Below, in pieces: positions 7,195-13,482 of a DNA stretch of 18,413 nt (position 1 is the first letter of the stretch; each line of letters starts with the position of its first letter). The translations under genes and the position numbers were made by a program. This DNA comes from Eubacteriales bacterium (GTDB taxonomy: Bacteria; Bacillota_A; Clostridia; Lachnospirales; Lachnospiraceae). Below the pieces are notes generated by a model. That model was not told the origin of the DNA, did no database searches, and saw only the letters and a program-made list of their open reading frames with translations. The stretch spans positions 1 to 18,413 of the forward strand of contig JAUNAE010000005.1 of assembly GCA_030527765.1 (NCBI GenBank), given 5' to 3'.

Positions 7195-8325
7195 TTATTC
7201 TACTTTGTGAAGGAAGGTCATCGCCTCCGCATTACTCTCCGTCAACATATTGTTCAGATCACGGATCATCTCACCGATAATGTCCGTTGCCTGATAGAAA
7301 TACTTGTCTGCACACCAGACGTTCCCCTCTTTCACTGCCTTGAAATCCGCAAATAAGGCATTTTTCTCAATGAGTTCGGAGGTGGAAGTGATCGGCTCTT
7401 CGATGGAAGCGTTGTAGATGAGGTAATCCGCATCAATGGCGGTTGCGTAAAACTCTTCCATAGTAAGAGAGACAGAAGCCTTGTGGGACTCTTCGTTTGT
7501 CAGGGAGTCAAAAACATATTTACCTCCCGCAAGTTCGATCATTTTGGGCACGTAATCACTGCCGGCACGAACGACAGCTTTTCCATCGGTGCTGAGATAA
7601 AAGAATACAACGGTTTTATCCGTGTCCGGGTGATCCTTGAGATCCGTAAGAATATTGGTCTGCTTGTCAAAGAAGTCAGCCGCATCCTTCTGATGCCCGG
7701 TCAGTTCTCCGTACACTTTAATCCACTCGGTTCTGCCAAGAGGATGGGTTTCATAGCTGGACCGGTCAATAAAGACGTTGATGCCCATGTTTTCCAGCAT
7801 TTCCTGCACTTTCGGAGAATGAAGAATCATGGTGGACTCAATGGCAAGATCACATCCGCCGGAAAGAAGAAGTTCATAGTCTGGTTCGCTGTATTTTCCG
7901 GCATAAACAATGCTTCCATCTTCCATTTTCTTAACAGCATTTGGAATGAGCCATCCATCTTTGTCGGTACCGGAAAGTGCAATAGAATCCAGAGCTCCAC
8001 AGGAATCAAACAAAGACATGGCGGAAGTTGCCGCCAGATAAATGGTGTCTAGGGGTTTATAAAGAACATGCATATCCTCCGGAAGATTGTCCGGAAGCGT
8101 TCCTCCCTCCGGTACAAGAAGATACTGTCCGCTCTCATTCACGTCGATCAGGGAAAAATCGTCGGAATAGTGATAAATTCGAAATTCATCGGCATAGCTC
8201 AGTTCGTCTTCAGACTGAAAGGTCAGTCCTTCGATTTCCGGAGGATTCGATTCCATAGCATTTGCACTCACCGCACCCATGAGAATCATGGAAGATACCG
8301 CGGCACAGAGGAATATTTTTTTCAT
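7195..8325 (-). CDS. Extracellular substrate-binding protein of the FecCD-type importer (TroA/FepB-like fold)
   Basis: A 376-residue secreted protein, first gene of the importer operon, expected to capture an iron or corrinoid chelate and deliver it to the permease. Seen: a signal peptide (MKK, hydrophobic to about residue 19, ANA at 21-23 before Met24) and then two lobes as in helical-backbone binding proteins, with stretches such as YKPLDTIYLAATSAMSLF and SDYVPKMIELAGG, the latter like the AGG segment of this superfamily. There is no lipobox cysteine after the signal peptide; the only nearby Cys is residue 7. The ATG at 8325 has a good AAAGGAG site 8 bases upstream, so a missed lipobox through a wrong start is unlikely. 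The ribosome site begins only 4 bases after the T-run of the yebC terminator. I infer importer membership from the adjacent permease and ATPase; the substrate is unknown. Confidence 0.85.
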   Translation of the reverse strand: MKKIFLCAAVSSMILMGAVSANAMESNPPEIEGLTFQSEDELSYADEFRIYHYSDDFSLIDVNESGQYLLVPEGGTLPDNLPEDMHVLYKPLDTIYLAATSAMSLFDSCGALDSIALSGTDKDGWLIPNAVKKMEDGSIVYAGKYSEPDYELLLSGGCDLAIESTMILHSPKVQEMLENMGINVFIDRSSYETHPLGRTEWIKVYGELTGHQKDAADFFDKQTNILTDLKDHPDTDKTVVFFYLSTDGKAVVRAGSDYVPKMIELAGGKYVFDSLTNEESHKASVSLTMEEFYATAIDADYLIYNASIEEPITSTSELIEKNALFADFKAVKEGNVWCADKYFYQATDIIGEMIRDLNNMLTESNAEAMTFLHKVE

Positions 8326-8344
8326 AAGAAATTCTCCTTTTTGT

Positions 8345-8376
8345 AAAAAACGCCCGCTTCCGAGGAAGCAGGCGTT
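8345..8376 (-). terminator. Intrinsic terminator after yebC, abutting the importer operon
   Basis: A stem of AACGCC/GGCGTT (8349-8354 with 8371-8376) plus GCTTC/GAAGC (8356-8360 with 8365-8369), with one mismatch between, closes a 4-base loop. On the minus strand it runs into TTTTTT (8350-8345). It lies 22 bases past the yebC stop codon and directly before the binding-protein ribosome site. Confidence 0.85.
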
Positions 8377-8397
8377 AGATAAATGACTTATATGAGA

Positions 8398-9126
8398 TTA
8401 CTCATCCCAGTTGTGCCAAACATCGGTCACATCATCATCTTCATCCAGAAGATCCAGTGTCTTCTGAAGATCTTTGATTGCTCTTTCATCAGAGAGTTCC
8501 ACATAAGTCTGTGGGATCATAGCGATCTGTGCTTCGATCAGAGGAATTCCTGCAGCTTCAAGAGCTTCACGTACGGCACTGAAATCGTCCGGATCTGTAA
8601 TTACTTCAAAGCTGTCCTCTTCCTCAGAAAAGTCCTCAGCACCTGCATCCAAAGCAATCATCATAACTTCATCTGCATCCATTTCGCACTCTTCTCTATC
8701 AATGATGATCTGTCCCTTCTGATCGAACATGAAGGATACACATCCCTGGGTTCCGATACTACCATTACCCTTTGTAAACGCGTTTCGTACATTTCCCGCA
8801 GTACGATTCTTGTTGTCTGTTAAGGTCTCTACGATAATTGCGACACCGTTCGGGCCGTAACCTTCGTATACTGCATGCTCGTAATTATCAGCGCTGTCCG
8901 CACCAGCAGCTTTTTTGATACCACGATCGATGGTATCGTTCGGCATGTTATTGGCCTTTGCTTTTGCAATGACGTCACGAAGTTTGCTGTTGTTGTTCGG
9001 GTCCGGACCACCGGCCTTAACAGCCATTACGATCTCACGTCCGATGACGGTAAAGATCTTTCCCTTTTTGGCATCATTTTTTTCTTTCTTATGTTTAATG
9101 TTCGCAAATTTTGAATGTCCTGACAT
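8398..9126 (-). CDS. yebC: YebC/PmpR (TACO1) family protein
   Basis: A 242-residue cytoplasmic protein of the widespread YebC family. It begins [22 protein letters not shown], the near-invariant family N-terminus, and keeps [20 protein letters not shown] and [14 protein letters not shown], followed by an acidic C-terminal half ([22 protein letters not shown]). Length matches the family. Members were long called transcriptional regulators; more recent work assigns several a role in relieving ribosome stalling, as in the mitochondrial homologue TACO1. The start has AAAGGAG with good spacing. It lies 67 bases downstream of the CorC-like gene on the same strand and ends in a clear terminator. Family certain; which of the roles applies cannot be read from the sequence. 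Confidence 0.95.
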   Translation of the reverse strand: MSGHSKFANIKHKKEKNDAKKGKIFTVIGREIVMAVKAGGPDPNNNSKLRDVIAKAKANNMPNDTIDRGIKKAAGADSADNYEHAVYEGYGPNGVAIIVETLTDNKNRTAGNVRNAFTKGNGSIGTQGCVSFMFDQKGQIIIDREECEMDADEVMMIALDAGAEDFSEEEDSFEVITDPDDFSAVREALEAAGIPLIEAQIAMIPQTYVELSDERAIKDLQKTLDLLDEDDDVTDVWHNWDE

Positions 9127-9193
9127 CTTCCTTCTCCTTTTGTCTTAATGATTATTCGGCAGCAAATGACATTTCCGATTCTTTGGAAAGGCA

Positions 9194-10492
9194 CTACTGC
9201 ACTTTCTCGACTTTTACTTTTCCGATGGTCTTGTTGCCAAGGGATAACACCCGGAAAGAATAGCCGTTTGTCACAATTTCCTTGTCCAGATCTTTCTTCG
9301 TGGGGATGTGTCCCAGCACGGAAGTCAGATAACCGTTCAATGTTTCGAAATCGTCAGATTTCATTGGAATTCCCAGCCGCTCGAAAACGTCCTCCAGATT
9401 GGCAAGTCCGTCGATGATCATGGAATTGTCCTGCTCGGTTCGAATTGCTTCCTGTTCGTCATCATACTCATCCAGGATCTCTCCGACGATCTCCTCGAGG
9501 ATATCCTCCATGGAAACAATTCCCGCAGTCTGTCCATATTCATCCACGACGATAGCCATATGAATCTTTCTGGCCTGCATCGTGTGAAACAAATCGCCGA
9601 TGCTTCGAGTCTCCGGGATAAAATCTGCTTTTCTAAGAAGTCCGGGCATGTCCTTCAAAGGCTTGAACTTCGCCCAGGAATTCTTAGTGAGAAATTTTAA
9701 GGCATCCTTATAATTCAGGATTCCTACAATATTATCAAGGTTCTCATGGTATACAGGATAACGGGAATTTCCCTCTTCCAGCATACAGTCCACGACCTCC
9801 TGGAGCAGATCCTCTTCATCAAAGGCAATGACATGGCTTCGATGAGTCATAATATCTCCGGCGTCCGTTTCGTTAAAGGAAATAATATTCTGAATCATCT
9901 CCGCTTCATTCTCTTCAATAACACCCTGTTCATGGGCCTCATCTACAATGGAAATGATCTCCTCCTCTGTGACATCCTCGTCTGCCTGATTATAGGCAAC
10001 TCCAAAAGGGAGTCCCGCGATCCGGGCACCCAGTTCCATCAGATAAATGATCGGATGAAGGAGGGTTGTCACACCGGTTACAATTCCCGCATAGCGATAA
10101 GCAAATTTCTCAGAACGAAATGATCCGATTCGAAGAAATGCGAGAATTCCAAACACTGCGAGAAGCACAATCACAAGAAGAAGCACCGGAATCAGAATCC
10201 AGACTCCTGTTGTATTTCGGAGGGCTTCTGTCATTTCCGGAATTCCGAAAAATCCAACAAGAACGCCCAGGGCGATCACAAGAAGAGACATGGCATTCCG
10301 ATAAAGAGATGGATGCTGCATCAGCTTCCACAGTCTCACGGAATCTTTCTCACCTGTTTCACTCCGCTTCTCCACCTCTCCTTCAGAAAGGTTGTCCAGA
10401 GCAGCCGAAAATCCACAGAACACTCCTGTGAGCCAGAACAACAGAATCAATAATACAATGCCCAAAACGGGCAAATGACTGGCATCTTCCAT
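9194..10492 (-). CDS. CorC/HlyC-type membrane protein: divergent CNNM-like N-terminus, CBS pair, CorC_HlyC domain
   Basis: A 432-residue protein of the hemolysin C/CorC class, linked in the literature to divalent cation (Mg2+/Co2+) homeostasis. Seen: hydrophobic segments at about 8-31, 66-84 and 96-120, then an amphipathic stretch; a CBS-pair region from about 212 to 335 with GDIMTHRSHV, GNSRYPVYHENLDNIVGILNYKD and MAIVVDEYGQTAGIVSMEDILEEIVGEILDEYD, all typical; and a CorC_HlyC domain at about 355-430 (GYLTSVLGHIPTKKD). In the first membrane segment the usual FFSxxExAL-type motif reads VFCGFSAAL, losing the conserved Glu. The ATG at 10492 has a stop codon in frame three codons upstream; the nearest AAGGAG is 16 bases away, unusually far. 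A near-consensus promoter lies upstream at the end of the NAD(P)H-hydrate gene. Confidence 0.88.
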   Translation of the reverse strand: MEDASHLPVLGIVLLILLFWLTGVFCGFSAALDNLSEGEVEKRSETGEKDSVRLWKLMQHPSLYRNAMSLLVIALGVLVGFFGIPEMTEALRNTTGVWILIPVLLLVIVLLAVFGILAFLRIGSFRSEKFAYRYAGIVTGVTTLLHPIIYLMELGARIAGLPFGVAYNQADEDVTEEEIISIVDEAHEQGVIEENEAEMIQNIISFNETDAGDIMTHRSHVIAFDEEDLLQEVVDCMLEEGNSRYPVYHENLDNIVGILNYKDALKFLTKNSWAKFKPLKDMPGLLRKADFIPETRSIGDLFHTMQARKIHMAIVVDEYGQTAGIVSMEDILEEIVGEILDEYDDEQEAIRTEQDNSMIIDGLANLEDVFERLGIPMKSDDFETLNGYLTSVLGHIPTKKDLDKEIVTNGYSFRVLSLGNKTIGKVKVEKVQ

Positions 10493-10536
10493 AAATTCTT
10501 ATATTACACTCCTTTTTCAGGCATTCCGCCTCGTAA

Positions 10537-10565
10537 AATATATCACCGTAAAAAACGTTCGTCAA
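10537..10565 (-). promoter_or_regulatory. Promoter of the CorC-like gene, probably also yebC
   Basis: TTGACG (10565-10560), a 17-base spacer and TATATT (10542-10537), with TG one base before the -10 (TGATATATT). The -35 overlaps the stop codon of the preceding gene. The predicted leader is about 38 bases and holds a small AGGC/GCCT hairpin before the distant AAGGAG. Confidence 0.75.
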
Positions 10566-12115
10566 GAAGAGAAAGGGATTTGTTTCAGTACAAGAGAAAC
10601 ACTTCCGGCAATATCCGAAGCAAGAACTCCGTGCATTCCCTTCTCATTGGAAGCAAACTCTCCCGCTTTTCCGTGAAGATAGACTCCAAGAGCTGCTTCA
10701 TGGGCGGTTAAATAGCCATGTGGGTATTTAACTGCCGTCTTTGCAGTCAGGGGTTCCTGCCGGAACATACAGGCCACACCTGCAAGAATTCCCGTCAGGC
10801 AGTCCCCGCTTCCCGCCACAGCCATACCACTGTTTCCGGAAAGATTTACAAACGTTTTATCAAACGAACAACACGGATCCGCGATGAGTGTTGCTGCATC
10901 TTTACATACTAACACACATCCGGTACTACTTGCAAATGTGCGGACTTCCGAAAGAAGATTTTCTTTGAGAGACGGAATACTCTTCCGGGTCAGCCGGGAA
11001 AATTCTCCGAGATGGGGAGTGCAAACCACATTTACTGCAAGATACTCCTGATCCTCCGGGTGGGCTGCAAGCAGATTTAAGCCATCCGCATCCAGAATCA
11101 GCTGCTTTTTACTTATGCGGCAATTTCTGAGATACCACCGGAATCGGTCAAGACTCTCCTGCGTCTGTGAAAGCCCGGGACCAAGGACAACCACATCACA
11201 CCACTTGAGAACCTTTTTACAGGTTTCTTCGGAAAAATCCGTCTCAATGATTGCTTCCGGAAGAAGTGTCTGCAGAGGAAGGCGATTGGCCTCATCCGTG
11301 TGAATCCGTACCATTCCGACTCCTGTATGAAAAGCGGCAAGTGCACTTAAGTAGACAGCTCCGGCCATTCCAGGAGAGCCTCCGACAATGAGAACCTTGC
11401 CGAAGGTTCCCTTGTTCCCTTCGGGAAGTCGAGAAGGAAGTGTCTCAAGATCGGACATTTCCACAGCACCGATCGAACTTTCATCCTTAAGATCAAGAAT
11501 GCCAATCTCCCGAAGAAGAATCTCTCCGCAGAAACGTCTTCCCGGATAAAAACACATCCCTGCCTTTGTAAGCCCGAAGGTGACCGTTACATCACAGGAA
11601 ATGGCCTCACCCATCACCACTCCTGTGTCTCCGTGAATTCCCGAAGGAAGATCCACCGCAATTTTGAAAGCAGTGCATTCATTCACTCTCTCGATCACAG
11701 ATTTCAAAGGTCCTGAGATCTCTCTTGTAAGCCCGATACCGAAAATGGCATCCACAATGAGATCATAGGACAACTCTTCCGGAAAAGAAATGCGGGGTAC
11801 GTGGAAGTTTTGGCAGATCTCGGACTGAAGTCTGCATTCCGGAGTCATTTTTTCTTCTTTTCCAAGAAAACAGATCTCCACATTCCATCCTTCCAGAAAT
11901 AGAATTCGTGCAATGGCAAACCCGTCGCCGCCGTTATTTCCACTTCCGCAGAGCACAAGAATTTTGCCGGTCTCTTCCCGACGGAAACGACTCCGAATCA
12001 CTTCCGTAACAGACAAGGCCGCTCTCTCCATCAGAACAAGGGAAGGAACCTGATAGTCCCGGATGATTCGCGCTTCAATGTTCTTCATTTCTGCACAAGT
12101 AACAATTTGCTTCAT
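10562..12115 (-). CDS. nnrE-nnrD: Bifunctional NAD(P)H-hydrate epimerase / ADP-dependent NAD(P)H-hydrate dehydratase
   Basis: A 517-residue metabolite-repair enzyme that restores NADH and NADPH damaged by hydration. The N-terminal epimerase domain (about 1-215, YjeF_N) shows GSGNNGGDGFAIAR (57-70), VDAIFGIGL and VDLPSGIHGDTG. The C-terminal kinase-like dehydratase domain (about 230-515) shows KGTFGKVLIVGGSPGMAGA, LDADGLN, TPHLGEFSRLT and AGSGDCLTGILAG with the catalytic-site GSGD at 435-438. The length is normal for the fused form. The ATG at 12115 follows AAGGAG by 6 bases. It lies 79 bases downstream of rex with a terminator between, and its own promoter is not obvious. The neighbourhood of rex and nfn fits a role in pyridine nucleotide balance, but that is context only. 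Confidence 0.95.
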   Translation of the reverse strand: MKQIVTCAEMKNIEARIIRDYQVPSLVLMERAALSVTEVIRSRFRREETGKILVLCGSGNNGGDGFAIARILFLEGWNVEICFLGKEEKMTPECRLQSEICQNFHVPRISFPEELSYDLIVDAIFGIGLTREISGPLKSVIERVNECTAFKIAVDLPSGIHGDTGVVMGEAISCDVTVTFGLTKAGMCFYPGRRFCGEILLREIGILDLKDESSIGAVEMSDLETLPSRLPEGNKGTFGKVLIVGGSPGMAGAVYLSALAAFHTGVGMVRIHTDEANRLPLQTLLPEAIIETDFSEETCKKVLKWCDVVVLGPGLSQTQESLDRFRWYLRNCRISKKQLILDADGLNLLAAHPEDQEYLAVNVVCTPHLGEFSRLTRKSIPSLKENLLSEVRTFASSTGCVLVCKDAATLIADPCCSFDKTFVNLSGNSGMAVAGSGDCLTGILAGVACMFRQEPLTAKTAVKYPHGYLTAHEAALGVYLHGKAGEFASNEKGMHGVLASDIAGSVSLVLKQIPFSS

Positions 12116-12159
12116 ATAAACTCCTTATATTCATAAACACGGGCTATTTCGCAGTTATA

Positions 12160-12190
12160 GAAAAAATACCTCAAGCTATGCCTGAGGTAT
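12160..12190 (-). terminator. Intrinsic terminator after rex
   Basis: ATACCTCA and TGAGGTAT (12166-12173 with 12183-12190) form an 8-bp stem, with further inner pairs. The minus strand continues TTTTTTC. It begins 4 bases past the rex stop codon. Confidence 0.85.
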
Positions 12191-12194
12191 CTTG

Positions 12195-12836
12195 TTAATC
12201 CGTTTGTTTTTTGTATTCGCTGAGATTGTAGGACAACGTCATAAGACTCTCTGAAAGATGAACATTCTCAACCATGACATGATCCGGTACATTGAGATCC
12301 AGATGTGCGAAATTCCAGATTGCACGAATCCCATTGGCGACCAACAGATCCGCCATCGCCTGCGCTTCCTGTTTCGGAAGAGTCAGAATTGCGATCTCTG
12401 TAGGATGCTCTGCCAGATATGCCGGAAGTTCATCCACCATATAAACCTCTGCATCACGCATCTGTTTGCCCTTCAGTTCCGGCTTTTTATCAAAAACAGC
12501 AGTCAGACGGAAACTTCTCTTCTCAAAATCACTGTAATTAGCCAGAGCCTGTCCCAGATTACCCGCTCCAATAAGGATCATGGGATGAACACTGTCCAGT
12601 CCAAGAATCTTACCGATCTCCGTATAAAGGTACTCTACGTTATATCCGTACCCCTGCTGTCCAAAACCACCAAAATTATTCAGATCCTGACGAATCTGAG
12701 AAGCAGTGACATGCATTTTCTTGCTGAGTTCATTTGAGGAAATACGATCCACACCCTCCTCCAGCAAAATTCCGAGATAACGATAATATCTGGGAAGACG
12801 CTTGATAACTGCTTTGGAAATCTCTTTTGAATTCAC
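12195..12836 (-). CDS. rex: Redox-sensing transcriptional repressor Rex
   Basis: A 213-residue DNA-binding repressor that reads the NADH/NAD+ ratio and controls fermentative and redox genes in Gram-positive bacteria. Seen: an N-terminal winged helix (about 1-77) with RLPRYYRYL and ASQIRQDLNNFGGFGQQGYGY, both typical of Rex, and a Rossmann domain with GAGNLGQAL (90-98) for NAD(H); the C-terminal helix would swap between protomers. Length is normal. The start is GTG at 12836, with AAGGAGG 8 bases upstream and no better ATG. It is transcribed alone from a near-consensus promoter and ends in its own terminator. I did not find a convincing Rex operator of the TTGTGA-N6-TCACAA type at its own promoter. 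Confidence 0.95.
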   Translation of the reverse strand: MNSKEISKAVIKRLPRYYRYLGILLEEGVDRISSNELSKKMHVTASQIRQDLNNFGGFGQQGYGYNVEYLYTEIGKILGLDSVHPMILIGAGNLGQALANYSDFEKRSFRLTAVFDKKPELKGKQMRDAEVYMVDELPAYLAEHPTEIAILTLPKQEAQAMADLLVANGIRAIWNFAHLDLNVPDHVMVENVHLSESLMTLSYNLSEYKKQTD

Positions 12837-12865
12837 TATGAATTCCTCCTTCGTATGCTGTGTAT

Positions 12866-12894
12866 ATTATACCCACTAAAAACAATCCAGTCAA
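12866..12894 (-). promoter_or_regulatory. rex promoter
   Basis: TTGACT (12894-12889), an exact 17-base spacer and TATAAT (12871-12866) on the minus strand, giving a leader of about 22 bases to the GTG start with AAGGAGG in between. This is the best promoter match in the window. Confidence 0.88.
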
Positions 12895-12908
12895 TGCAGT
12901 AATTGCAA

Positions 12909-12924
12909 CTATGTTATAATATAG
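12909..12924 (+). promoter_or_regulatory. Divergent extended -10 inside a 16-bp dyad
   Basis: On the plus strand TGTTATAAT (12912-12920) is a perfect extended -10 element, though no good -35 is present. It lies in an imperfect 16-bp palindrome (12909-12924, seven of eight pairs), which could be an operator or chance in AT-rich DNA. A start near 12927 would send a transcript through the inverted-repeat element toward the ABC-F gene. Confidence 0.45.
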
Positions 12925-12926
12925 AC

Positions 12927-13102
12927 AAACTTTTTTGCACTTTTTTGTGAAAACTATGCAGAATGAGGTGTTCACATAATCCAGAGTCTCGTTAATAAAG
13001 ATGTCCTGCATGAATGTCTGTTCCGTATGTCAGATGATCGAGTAAGGATGCAATATGATAAAAGGAATCTAGAAAGTTCATGTATTAAGTAGGTAACAAC
13101 AC
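12927..13102. other. Intergenic stretch with no identifiable feature
   Basis: About 175 bases without a convincing reading frame, hairpin or repeat on either strand. Near its left end are two short direct TTTTTTG copies. Short open frames here lack ribosome sites and recognisable products. Confidence 0.5.
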
Positions 13103-13345
13103 TACGCGCTGCCGGATGAGGTATACCCCCGAGACACGCTGCGTTTCCTGTGCGCTGCATGCAGCACATTCACTCAGGCTCTTGTGCAAACTCGCCCTTC
13201 GGGCTCAAACACGCACATCGCCTTCGTTGCTAGCATGCAGCTTACGACGGAAGCCTCGCTATTGTCTCTGTTGCATACCTTCATCTCGTCATCGCTGTTT
13301 CTTCCATACCGTACTTCCTCTATATACCTCATCCGCCGGTGCGTA
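13103..13345 (+). repeat. 243-bp structured element bounded by 23-nt inverted repeats (MITE-like or non-coding RNA)
   Basis: The ends (13103-13125 and 13323-13345) are inverted copies matching at 20 of 23 positions, with a perfect 12-base core GGATGAGGTATA. Two of the three mismatches become G-U pairs if the plus strand is RNA but A-C mismatches on the minus strand; the third is C-C. Inside are a perfect palindrome GCTGCATGCAGC (13154-13165), a GCCC-TTC-GGGC hairpin (13193-13203), a stem of about 8 bp made by CTTCGTTG and CGACGGAAG near 13222-13252, and GCATGCAGC twice. Local GC is higher than the AT-rich flanks. No target-site duplication and no transposase are visible. The frames through it encode low-complexity Cys/Arg/Ser-rich peptides without ribosome sites and are not treated as genes. 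It could be a non-autonomous mobile repeat, a structured RNA or a 5' leader of the ABC-F gene. Confidence 0.6.
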
Positions 13346-13407
13346 CATCTAAATCTCATAAATACGCATTTGAATTCTATTTAAAAATGCATATATGGAC
13401 TTTTACT

Positions 13408-13435
13408 TTGCAAATAAATGGAATTTCTGTATAAT
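13408..13435 (+). promoter_or_regulatory. Promoter of the ABC-F / MocR pair
   Basis: TTGCAA (13408-13413), a 16-base spacer and TATAAT (13430-13435) on the plus strand, giving a leader of about 40 bases to the ATG at 13483. AGGAGG lies 8 bases before that start. Confidence 0.7.
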
Positions 13436-13482
13436 GAACAGATGTGATTGACTGACTACAACAACAATAGGAGGAAATCCAC

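Noticed and set aside
8326..8397. Cobalamin or other riboswitch before the importer
   Set aside because: The gap is only 72 bases and is filled by a simple terminator; no conserved riboswitch core is visible.
13103..13345. Insertion sequence
   Set aside because: No transposase, no target-site duplication and too short; kept as a MITE-like or RNA element instead.
13116..13359. Small open frames on both strands (60-80 codons) in the rex/ABC-F gap
   Set aside because: They follow the inverted-repeat element, lack ribosome sites, and encode Cys/Arg/Ser-rich low-complexity peptides; the DNA structure explains them better.
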